From Apostichopus japonicus (taxonomy: Eukaryota > Echinodermata > Holothuroidea > Aspidochirotida > Stichopodidae): DNA of 64,000 nt. The translations under genes and the position numbers were made by a program. The DNA is taken from the NCBI RefSeq assembly GCF_037975245.1, contig NC_092580.1, positions 15,880,001-15,944,000 of the forward strand, given 5' to 3'. Below, piece by piece: positions 29,201 to 41,200 of this stretch (positions are counted from its first letter, which is position 1; each line of letters starts with the position of its first letter). The notes under the pieces are model-generated. The model saw only the letters and a program-made list of their open reading frames with translations, was not told the DNA's origin and did not search any database.

Positions 29201-32200
29201 TAGTCAGGTGTGGGCACCATTTGCACTGGGTGTTTGCTCATAATCAAACAGAAGAGGTGGTATTTGTCTACTATTGATCCTCTTCATCTTAACAATACAA
29301 GAGTAGATAAAAAACGTGTGAAAATCCCTTTAGAAATGCCAGAGACTAGCACTTAGTTCAAATTGAAGATGTTCGTGTATGCGCATAAGTACCAGATGGG
29401 AAGAGCAGTTTGCCTTTATTCTCCATTGGTGTTTCAGTTTGCCAAATAGATTTTGGACTCAAGGGTCCTACAAAGTACCGGAGGAAGGGGGGATAATGTG
29501 CAATGAGTATCAGAGGTCATAGGTCAAATGGAGTGAGCTCCCATTTGTGGTTCTAATATATGTTGTTCAAATTAGGAAACTTACAGGAAAGTTTGGGAGA
29601 TTACTTCCAATGAATGCGAAAGATCTAATAACGAAAAATCTCGTCACAAATATCGTTCGCTGAATGAATTTCCTGAAGCCTTTTTAAGTTGGTGAAAAAT
29701 GACAAACTATTCTTCAGTAGCTCTTAAAAATTGTGAACTTGTTCCCCTTGTTCTTCTAGTGAGAGATGCTGTGAAGTTTATGCCTCTCAAACATGCAAAT
29801 GATCAAGGTTACACACTATTTAGTTCCCCCTAGTAACAGTTTGTGTGCATGTTCAGTTATCCCATCACCGTAAAATGGCATACTTTTTGTGTCATATGTT
29901 TCCAGGGGACAAGAGAGGCACAAAATGGATGGAAAAAGGAAAAGTAAATAAGTATACCAACCTGTTGCAATGGTATTAACTACATCTTTACTGTCAGAGG
30001 TTCTATGCCCGAGTTGTTTCCTACATTCACTGTACTGGATATCCCTTGGAAGGATATTATCTTTGCCTCGGTCAAATGAATTTTAAACGTTTGAAACTCC
30101 TCTAACCCGCTCGATGACAACAACTTCTTGAAATGAACACATTGTACATGCAGCAGCACGGGAGAAGCAAGTGAGTCATGGAGAACTGGGACCTGGAAAT
30201 ATTCATATTAAAAATAAAAGAAATTTAAGAATGTGTTCGGAAGTCGACGGGCGTTCATGACAAGTTCAAAGGAGTTGTGGGAATTTTTTATCCAAATTTA
30301 CAGTCACCAACCAAACTTTGATTGAGTATCCCAAATTCACACTTAAATTTGCCAGGTTTTCGTTCCTTTCATTGCATGCCCCCGCTGGACGGAGGTTTCA
30401 CTTATAGCTTTCTGAATGAAGAATCTGACAAACACGTAAAAACCGTTGCTAATAGTTAAAAATGTTTAATAATTTTCTCTTTTCTTTCTCTTTTCCTTCT
30501 GCAGAGATATAAGCAACAACAGATTACGAAACATCTCAGAGGGTGCTTTTAGAGGACTGGACGCGTTACGGGAATTGTAAGTTCAAGCTGAATATCTCTT
30601 TGAGTGGAGACACTTTGTAAATAATTTGACTTTGTAAATACTAGTATATATAAACTGAAAGTTGTGTATTACTCCAGACACTTTGTGTACCGTAGGATTG
30701 GGCATTGTAGGGATTGAATACATTGTAGAAATTTTCAATCACACTCTGAGATGAGGCCCGTTATATAGGTGTATGGATGCAATATTTTCACAGTTGCATA
30801 GAGTGTAAAACACATTTATTAAAGTAGACCTAAATATAGATGGAAAATAGTACACAAGCTTAACAATGTGTACACATTTTCCACTGGTTTAGTATGATAG
30901 TGTATATACCTTGCTGCATGCCTTGGTGAAGGAAGAATACAGTTTGCCGTTTGCACACTAAATCTGTTTGCCAACCTTAACGTGTCGCTAGATTGCCCTG
31001 GGTTTGGTTCTATTGATTCAACACTGGAGTCTTGTGAACACATTCTCAGGTTAAAGTCCCCAATAGGTGACAGTTAGCCGAAATAAAATCTAATATATAT
31101 ATAGTAATATTCTGACATTGGTTGAGTAGTAAGGTAGGTCTCCTCTCTCTGAGACTTGGAACTTCTCGTGCACGTTGTACCATTTGGAGACAAGAAAATA
31201 TTCATTTTGTACAATGTTTTGTGGCAGTTTTTTTTTTCTATTTTGCTCGCTGTGAGATAAATCGGTCTGCGTTTCAACCCATGCTTCATTCGTAAAGTCT
31301 GCAAGATTGGCTTAAAAAGTAACTTTGTAATAATTTGGCTGCATAGAAGCATTAATTCATGTTAAATGTAGGTTTATAACTGCTACATCGAATCAGCCAC
31401 ACGGAAGTGGCTATAATTGGAAAATTGGAAAACCTCTCATTGGAATATATTTCGCTTAAAAACTTTGCCTTTCTTGTATACATACATGCAGCAATAGTTT
31501 GCCCATTCCACCCACCCCTTGTATGTGTGATACACAACGAGCCGCTCTGAATCTGCATAGTAATCATAGAAGGAAAAGAAAAGAAACAGAAAAAGATAAA
31601 CAGCAAAAATTAGGCTGTTTGTCACCTGCTTCATGCCTGACCCTTTTTGCACAAATTGAGAAGCTCTTGTATTGGTGGGTTTACCTTTAGTGACAACAAG
31701 ATCCCGTGCCTGGTGTGTTATTTCAGGTGCTGGGTGATTTGAATTTCTCTATCTCTTGCCATCCAATTGTGACTTGGTTGGATGGTGAAATTATGATATT
31801 GACCTACTACACCCAAGGTTTCACAAATCCCACACTACTTTCAAGATTGTTTTGAAAGTTGAGAAGTAGAGTAGTTCATTAGAGCATTTGTTGTAAGTTT
31901 GGTAGTAAGAAGAGGAACATGTGATAGCTGATTAAAAATCAACAAAAGCCAAGACATATTTTCGGCTTTGGTAGAAAATAAACAGTAGAATTGTCTATTA
32001 GTGGGATTGTGGTGGTATGCATTGTGATCTTTTAGTACGGGGGGGGGTTTGGAGGGACTTGTGGGTGGGGGGGGTTGAGGGAGGTGGGGGAGGTGTGGGA
32101 GAATTTGTCCATAGCATTAATCCAGCAGTTTTCTAATCCAGCATTAATCCAGCAACTATGTAGCAAGAGCTTTTTTTTTGGGATTGTCTTGTAGACTGTG

Positions 32201-35200
32201 AGAAGGTTTATTCTGTGAGTTGTGAGATATATGACACAGTACTTTATATATTAAGAGGCACTTGATATTCTAGTACCGCCTATAGATGGTAAAAGTACTA
32301 GAAGCTTACTTCTGCAGACCGGTAGTGGTCCAATCAGCTCGCAATTCACCCTCATCACTTCTGTAACAATACTTAGCAAAATCATTGCATTCCTTTTTTA
32401 TGCAGATAAACCTAACATGTTTGGGTTACATTATAACCGTCTGTTGTGACATTAATACAGCAAGTACACATAATACGTCTCGAAAGTAATAATTGTGCTG
32501 TTGTGTTAAACATTGCAGAAGACATGTTTAACATTACACTGTCAACTTAACCAGCTGCTTTAACCAGCAATAAAGTTCTAACGTCTGTTGTGACATTAAT
32601 GACAACAAAAAAACACATAATACATCACACAAGTAATAATTGTGCTGTTGTGTTAAACATTGCAGGAGACATGTTGAACATTACACTGTTAACAATAACC
32701 AGCTCTGCTTTAACCGACAATAAAGTTCTAACAGTGATGGGTATCATGTGTGCGGCATTAGCAGCAAACTACATTACAACATAGCGACATGGAACGCCCT
32801 GTTCAATGTGAAATTGGGTTGTGTACTTAACAGCATTTCAACCTTTAGTGCATGTCATGATCTGTTTGTCTTTAAAATGTCTAATTAATCAGAGAATAAA
32901 CAACCAAAAGATGCGGGTACAACATGTACTTTGAGTATTGACAGGAGGGTCCTTGTACTGTTCTACAAAGCCAATAGTCATTACAAGACTACTTGATGAT
33001 ATTTATCTATTCCAAGTGCTTACTTGTACATTATATTGGTAATAGAGACTGGCAGGCCTTTATCAGCTGACACACAGTTATTATTCCTGTCAATTGTTTT
33101 TTTTGTCTCATAGAGCATGTTTACACATCTCCGTCTCGACTTCTGTGTACAAGTTTTACACAGAGCGCCCAAGCAAAACTACCGTGCGTCTAAATGTACT
33201 GGACGTGTGTCTAATGTTCTGGATGCAAGCGCTCGTTAATTAACTCTTTAATTGTTTCTGAGACTCTTCATTCCACAAGTAAACTTTTGGTTGATGATAT
33301 TTCTGGCGATTGCCAAGTTATGCAGAATGCTGTTTCCACGTTCGGTGGACAATTCAGGCCAACTTGTCGAACCTATCGCAAACTTGTGTTTACCGAAAGG
33401 GTACAAGGTTAATTATGTTAAAATTCTTCCTAAAATACTTTGAAATGTAACGTCAGTACAGTACAGTAACTGGTCAAACTACATAACAAACTACGTTGTC
33501 ACGAAATATCGGCATCATCCGAAAGAATCCAGATTTAATGAAAATCTACTATATATCTGTAAATACTAAATGATGATGTGATATTAAACATCATTCCTGT
33601 CATCATGCTGTGCTATGTAGCTGACACTTAGATGTTGCTAATCATAGATATGGGTATCCCTTACCGTCGGCCTCAATTGATGTATATATATTTGATTGTT
33701 CTCCAGGTGCAAATTTTGGCAAATTCTTACTTTGATGCATACAGTAGTTCTGTTACAGTCTGTATATTTTTTTGTTTTAAATCCCCTGATGGCTAGAATC
33801 TTTAAGTAGTGACTTGGAAGGTTAAGTAGCCATTATGCAAGGTCCTTAAAAATAGTAGTACCATTGACTGCTGGGTCATCCCATTACAAAATCAACCAAA
33901 TTTAAAGAAAACTGTGGCAGGTCAACTCTTGGATTCCTTCTTAGTTCTCACTTTTGCATCATTTGTTGATATTAGTGAGTTAGGAAGGTTTGCAAAATTT
34001 GAGCGTTCTTGGAGTTGAGGTGCCACACCCACGTTTGCTCTTCAGAGGGTGCCTCCATCCATTTCAACAGTACCAACCTAGTATAAAGTCTTGACGAAAC
34101 ATGCTAGATACCTGAAAATAGCTGTCTAGCCAAAATATGGCCGTAGACTTAGAAAGGAAGTCCTCAGATGATTGGAGTAACTGCTACAGAGATGTATTGC
34201 CTCAAAAATGGAAAATATTACACCTCCATTTCTGCTGGTCCATTTTATTTTTAACTGCATTTAACCAGTAAACAGAAATTGCTAAGATGATCTGCCATTA
34301 GCAGGATCCTTCAGTATTGGACTGACAGTTTGCCGTATCTGTATGTTACTTAATTAAATCTTGTCGTGAGTGAGAAACTGAATTGAGAATATTGTCTGTA
34401 CCTCACCAGTCTGATGAAAACTTGCAAAATCAAGACTTCCCTCCTGCCTGATATTCTCGTTGCACTCTTTAACTAATTCTTTTGTTTTTTGCTTTTTCTT
34501 TCACAGAAAAATCTATCGGAACAAGTTGTCATCAATCCCACCTATCTCCAACAGATTGCCGGCTCTGGTTGAGCTACACATGTAAGTCGTCAATCCACTC
34601 AGTAACATTTCCCACACTTTTATTGCTTGTTACAGTGCCAAGTTTAAAATGTTTTGTAACCAAATTTATGTACACCATGCTTGCATGAACAGGGTTGTGT
34701 GGGGGGGGGGGGGGGAAACAAGCAATATATGAATCTATGGCCTGCCTACCTTGCAGGTGAAAGTTCCATTAAGGGGAGTCATCACCTCAGCCCAACCTAA
34801 TGCTACTAACATGATTTACATATGGTCACGACACCCTCACCCACCCTCCTAGATGCTTCACAACAAACGAAGGTTTAACGAGCCATTAATTATTCCATTC
34901 CGAGCTGTTTTTGAGGTGTGTCCCAGTTGAATGATCCATCCACCAATGGACTGGGCACACTCAGTTGCTGCAAATTTGGAGAGAAAAGTGCTGCTGGATT
35001 CCTGTTAACAACTAGTCACAGCGCGTTTCCATTATGTTCAGTTGATCCGATTCTGGATACAAGATCATCTAGGCGTGTTCCCGATGCGAGCTAGCGAGCG
35101 TCATGGCCTGTCCTCACATAACATAGTTTGATCGATTTTTGCATTATGGATTAACATCTCTAGTTCACACCTTGTATATAACTGGTTTTTATCTCCTCAA

Positions 35201-38200
35201 ATAGTGTAGTTTGGTGTGACCTTGAAGTGAGGAGTCTGGTAGGCAAATTAAGTTAAATGCGATAGTACACTATTAAGTGCTGTAAAAGGGATCAATAGTC
35301 ACAGCTGCTGCTGTTTGTATGTGACTTGTTGGTATGGATATTCCCTACTTCCAGTAGATAGATGTTGAAAAAATAATAAGAGACTAGCTAGCCAAAGGTA
35401 TTAATGATTGATTCCTAGAATTCATGTTGCGTTTCATAAGAGGAGCTAGATGGACACCTGAATGAAATGTATGAATTTAGTTTAAGGCCATCCTGGACAA
35501 GGAATTATTTCAGTCTGCGGCTGGTATGAAGTACCCAATGAATTTGATAAATCTTATTTTTGTTCATCCTTCCCATGAATGAATTTGACCTGTTCCTGTG
35601 AATCCGTGTTTCTTATTTCAGTGCATATTTAGTCCTTCTACTTAGGTTATGATGAATGGACCTACCCTCTCCCCTCCTCCTCCTCCTCCTCCCCCCTCCT
35701 CCCCCCTCCTCCCCTCCTCCCCCTCCTCCCCCTCCTCCCCCCTCCTCCCCCCTCCTCCCCCTCCTCCCCCCTCCTCCCCCCTCCTCCCCCCTCCTCCCCC
35801 CTCCTCCCCCTCCTCTCCCCTAAATATTTGAAGGGATTTTGTTGCTTTAATTTGGGAGTTGAAAAGTTGGGCTGGATCCACACTTTACAATATGATACTT
35901 CTTGGGAGATACCAAATTACTAAAAACTGCTGTTACCCATGGACTTAAATGTGTGCTGTATTGGCCCCAAATATGCTAGATATTCAAATATGGTCACCAC
36001 TGGTCAAAATTGTTAAAACAGTTTTTTATAACAACCTTCGAGGAATTTTTCCTCACTGGGACATTCAATCATCTTGTGTGTTCCTTCAAAAAGTCTGAGA
36101 ACAATTTGGAGTGTAAAGACCTCCAGGAAAGTACTTTTTGAAAACTTCTAGCAATTATTGCGTGCTTTAATTTGGGGCCTACACTGACTACCTTCAATGG
36201 GTAGTGACCAGCGCAATGCCACCATTGCACCTACAGTCCTGTTAGTACGCTTCAAGGTCAAACTTGCACAGGCGCGTACCATTTTCCAATCGTTACTGCG
36301 GGATATATTATGAAAGATAACACAATTTACAGTGAAATGTCAAAGTTTGAAGATTGTTTAAGTTTTGACCAAGCACTCTGAACTGTTGTTTGGTACATTA
36401 CGTTGGTTAGATAATACCAGTGTTGTAAGTTGTCAGAGAGGTTTAAACCCTTCTTTTAATTTTAATTTTTCTTTCTTTCCTCTTTTTACCAAGTTGTGTT
36501 GGCTCCTACTGTACACCAACAGATCTTTTGTTTTCTTTCTTTGTGGAATGTTGTCCACTTGTCTGCCACATATTCTTAATACTCTTTTAATACCTTATTG
36601 GATCTGTCCATTATCTATGATCAGCTCAACAACAACAACCAACCAACCAACATTTATGCTGCTTCTTATCACACACACACACATGCATAGCAGGCAGGCA
36701 GAGTACTCAAGCACTCTGCAATGTGTTTACCTTGAAAGCTTCCTGTGATTTACCATCCTACAGTTCAGAGGTTACTGTCCCAATTTGTATTCTCTAGACC
36801 ATAAAATGAAGCTTGTGGTATGGCTTGTCTTTAACCAGCAGTAAGTTAGTTAAATATCTGTACCAGTTTACTACTGTGGTTGCTGCTTGCCTGTGTAACA
36901 GTTTCTTTTACCATGGCTCTCCTGGGAGTAGCCCAAACTTGCAAGCCGCCATACCATTACACCCAAACAAACTCTTATAGAATTTAGGTGGCAGTTAGCA
37001 AGCTGTAAATTGTCTTACCATTGCTCATGGATAGCTCAGTACTGCTGCCGCCAAGCATGGAGGAGTCTCGGGGGATGGAGATGGTTTATTTGGTTCTGAT
37101 GCTCCTATTCCCAAACCTCATTTTTTGATCTCTGCTTTGATTTCAATTGTGCCAGTACTTTTGGCTAGACAGGGAGTTCTGCTCTTTTCTGGCTCCCTGC
37201 TTGTTGATATAACTGACAGATCAAAACTTAAAATAACATACTTTTGGCATCTTTTGTTTTGCTTTTCCTGCTATTGCATGGCAAGACTGTACATAAATAG
37301 AATGTTACGCTTGATTAGTCATAGAAATCAAAGTGCAATTTGTTTGTATACTCTGGATTTAAGTTCTCCCTGCTAGGTAATCCAAAGCTTCTCGTTTCCA
37401 CATTTCTCTCTTTTTCATATTCGATTTCTTTTTTTTTTCCTCAAAATGTGAAAGATTTCAGGAAAAGACTTATATTGTTTAATGTTTGTATTTTAATTAC
37501 CTTGACGAGTAGGTTGGTATCGTTGGCATGATCAGTGGTCTAAATTTTATTATTCTTTCCCTCTCAATGTTTTCATTTAGCCACCATAATCTCATACAAA
37601 ACGTATCATCGACTGACTTTGCGGGGCTTTCTCTGCTGCACAAACTTGACCTAAACACCAACAGGATAGCAAGTCTGCAACCATATGTTTTTTCCTCTGT
37701 GAGCAATTTGCAGGAACTGTAAGTATTTGCAACTGTTTATAAATATTTTTTAAAATTTTGTTGTCACCTTTTTCAACACTTAAACTTTTTGTTGGTTCAT
37801 TTATTTCTTTATTACTTTCTGTGGGGGGAGGGGGATTGGATGGAATTTTCTGCGTCAATGTTAAGGACGACATTCATTTTCCTCATGTGGTAGAAACCAT
37901 GACCAATTCTTCCTTAATTTGACCGAAGTTAATAGATGTTACTCACTTTAAATGAGAGGATTAAATCCGAGAAAGAGATACTTACTTTACATTCTATCGC
38001 AAAATGACGATGAGATTATATATATTATATGTTTTTACCAGTTCATGTTTTGTCAATAAAGTGATCGTTATGATAATTACAGAAATTTGGAAAATAACAG
38101 ACTATCAAGGATACCCGAAACGGTATTGTCCAACTTGACCAGTCTGAGGGTCTTGAAGTTAGCAAGGAACAACATCAACAGTCTCAACACCTTCCCATCT

Positions 38201-41200
38201 TTGCCTCATCTCCGGGTTCTGTAAGTACTTACAACTCGTAGCTCTGTGATTCTCTGTGAGCAAAAATTTACCGTGAAAGGATCTTAAATTTTAAAATAGT
38301 CATTTCCAATGCTTCAATCTGTAACTCTGACCACAGCTGTTAATGTTATGTATTATGTAAGTCTGTGTCAGGGTACCTTAAATGTGTCATCAGTTTGTCT
38401 TTCACCTGTTTATTTTTTCATCAAGATGACAATATCTTTGACCGGGAAAGATGCCCATATCTCCAGAAAATCTGGCAGAATTTAACCACATGTATTGTCA
38501 AATAGTTTTATTACCCCATGGTTCATACTCCCCCCTCTTCCACCCCCCCTCTCTCTCTCTGTTAGTTTATTTTAGTTTATGCCTCTGGTTTGATCCAATT
38601 TACCATGATTAGAACACCGATGATCCTGACTCCCCCCTCCCCCCCCTCTAAGAAAGAAAGAAAGTCTGACAGAAAAGTCTGAAATTTGTTTCTGATTGAG
38701 CCGATATTGATTGACACAAAATAACTACGGTGCTGCTGTTGTTTTAATGTTTAATTTTGGCTGCTGGCTCATCGAGTGTTTCAATCTGGTGGATTGTGTG
38801 TGCGGTTGATACTGGCAGGCAGGAAATGTATAACGACTGTCCATACACAGAGATTCAATCTGAGACTGCCTTCCTAATTTAACCATAGGAACATGTCAGA
38901 TTGACAAAGTATCTGTGGTGTATAACCCCATAAACAGGAAAAGACCTTTGTATTGATAGCTTTTGATAGGAAACAATTTCTTTCTTTTCTTTTTTTTGTG
39001 TGTTTTTTTTTGTGGAGACTGCATTTAGAAAATACCAAATCAGTTCACTAAGTATAAAATGTTTGCTTTCTTTAGATTAAGGTAGAGTGGCATCGAGTTC
39101 CTGTCAGATGTTTGTCTTGGCTTTGATTTGAAACCAAAATCCTGAACATTAGCTTCAGAGAAATCCCATTTTGTGATTTGTTTTAGCTTGAATACTTCCT
39201 CCAGAGGTATCCATATGTTAAGGATCTCTTCAGATAAAAATAGCAAATAAATTCAATATGGGGAGGGAGGGGGTGTAGCAATTTTTAAGACTCATTTAAA
39301 TTGCTGTTGTTTTCATGAAATGCAATTCGAAGGAAGGCTTTCTACAAAACTTTTCACATTGAAATGTAAATACCCACAGTATCATGAAAATGGAATGAGA
39401 TGTGTCTCAGCCTGTTTTTTTTGGGGGGGAGGGGGTGGGGGAGAGGGGCTGGGTGGGGGAATTTGTTAAATAATGATTTTCTGTCTCATATTTGGCAGCG
39501 ATGATAGTTGGGTTTGCTGTTCCTGTAAATAACAATTTTTTTGTGGGAGATTTCTAATTGCTTTGTAGCTAACTAATTGATAAAAATACTCTTTTCTGTT
39601 CTTCTCGTCACAGGGATCTCGATCACAATAATCTCCGCAATATCCCAAGTCTCACCTTCCAAGAACTCTTGTCCCTGCAAGAGCTTTCGATTAGTCACAA
39701 CCAAGTGGTGAAGCTACTGGACGGCGCGTTCTACGGTCTCAACTCCATCAGGACCTTGGACCTGAGCTGGAACACCATCGGAATGGTGGATCAGGTGTGG
39801 CTGTACGGGCTGGCAAACTTACGCGAGCTGATCCTCAGCCACAACCACATCAACAGTACCCAACCGGACGGCTGGAATTTTCTCACTAACCTGGAGGAAA
39901 TGAATTTATCCAGCAACCGCTTGGAGACCTTGGAGGCGGATGGCCTAGAACAGCTGTCAAATTTACGATCCCTCTACCTGGACAACAACAGACTCGCAGA
40001 CGTAGAAGATGGGGCATTCAGGGGTTTGAAAAAACTAGAAACCCTGTAAGTATAAATATCTGTGTGTATAAACTCAACTATGGCTATATGCACTTCAGAC
40101 AACCATCTCCCCCTATTCTACCCCTCTTCTCCCCTCCTATTTTACCCCTTCTTCTACCCCCTCCTCCCCCCCCCTCTTCTACCCGCTATCTGACAGTATC
40201 TCATGAATACAGTCAGGTGTCTTCAATAGGTTTTTATGACCCGTTTCGACTTCCACAGTTATTTAGGATTTCACTTCCTTGTTGAAGCTGACTATTATAT
40301 TTTATATTTAATTCATGGTAAGGAATCCAGTGCTTTTGTTTCCCCCCTTTTTTTTTTTTTTTTTTTTGGTGGACATGCTCTTTTTTTTTTTAACCCCAAT
40401 GACATGAGAGGAAGTGGAAGCCTCATTTCTTTGGTAAACATGTTTAGAGATTTCCTGTTGCTTGTTTATTAACACATCATGTCTTTTGTCTGGCATTATC
40501 ACTTAAAAGTTGAAAGTGTCGTCTTTGTCAATCAGCGAAGCTGTCAACCCTCTAACCTTCCAAGGATGGAAATATGCCTTACATTGTTGAACTTTTTGAT
40601 GGAAATATCACAAAAAAATGGAAGCTGAAACATTTGATTAGTAGTTTGTGTAGATATCTGGCAGACTCAAATATTCTCAGTTAATAGCAGTAACTAGAGG
40701 CGGGTATCGAACACCTTACAGTTCTAATACCCTGCTCCAGAATAAATCAGTCGTGTCATATCACTTTAGCAATCGGTGGGGGAGTGGTAAAAGCTCTGTA
40801 GATCATCCTGTACTCAGGCTCTGTAACGCATAGGGAAAGCGAGGGTCATTGTCTCATCGGTCTATGATGGAAGTAAATAAGGAAGTTTGAAGCCAGAACG
40901 ATCTCCCGTTAACGTGGAGATTGGAGCTAGTTCAATAAATTGACACGCAATGCCAGGTAAGTTGGTACGATCATATGACATATAAAATATAGCAGCGTAG
41001 ACTCGTCTGGTCAGTCTCTTTGTCTTCATTCTTACCTGATACCTCCGGACGATGACTTTGATGACCCAAGCCAAAGATTAAAAATGAATAAAAATAAAAA
41101 TAAATAAAAATAAAAATATTGTCCATAAAATAATTCAAATAAATATGAAGAAGACGGGTTTCGTTTACCAGTTTCTCTTTTCTTTTTAGAATCATACTTT

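Larger units (their letters stand above)
8870..30504 (+). other. LRIG intron 2 (21.6 kb)
   Basis: By far the longest intron. No supportable nested gene was found on either strand. Contents noted separately include a 12-bp tandem repeat near 18765, a retroelement-type hairpin near 21165, a 29-bp palindrome at 16746 and several G/C homopolymer runs (for example 17710, 21388, 26767, 27336). The rest is unique AT-rich DNA, and distal enhancers could lie here. Confidence 0.85.
30577..34506 (+). other. LRIG intron 3
   Basis: A 3.9-kb phase-2 intron. It holds a G-rich cluster at 32040-32100 and the 144-bp imperfect tandem duplication at 32438-32730. No gene is seen. Confidence 0.85.

Noticed and set aside
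35642-35883. Gly/Glu-rich and Pro/Ser-rich ORFs on both strands
   Set aside because: Pure product of the CCTCC polypyrimidine tract; no other coding evidence.
36365-36748. 127-codon plus-strand ORF in intron 4
   Set aside because: Phe/Ser/Thr-rich translation of T-rich and CA-rich intron sequence; no recognisable domain.
40690-40830. Possible tRNA-derived SINE (B-box-like GTGTTCGATACC on the minus strand, A-box-like GGGGGAGTGGTAAAAGC on the plus strand)
   Set aside because: The two boxes lie on opposite strands, and neither gives a cloverleaf I can fold.
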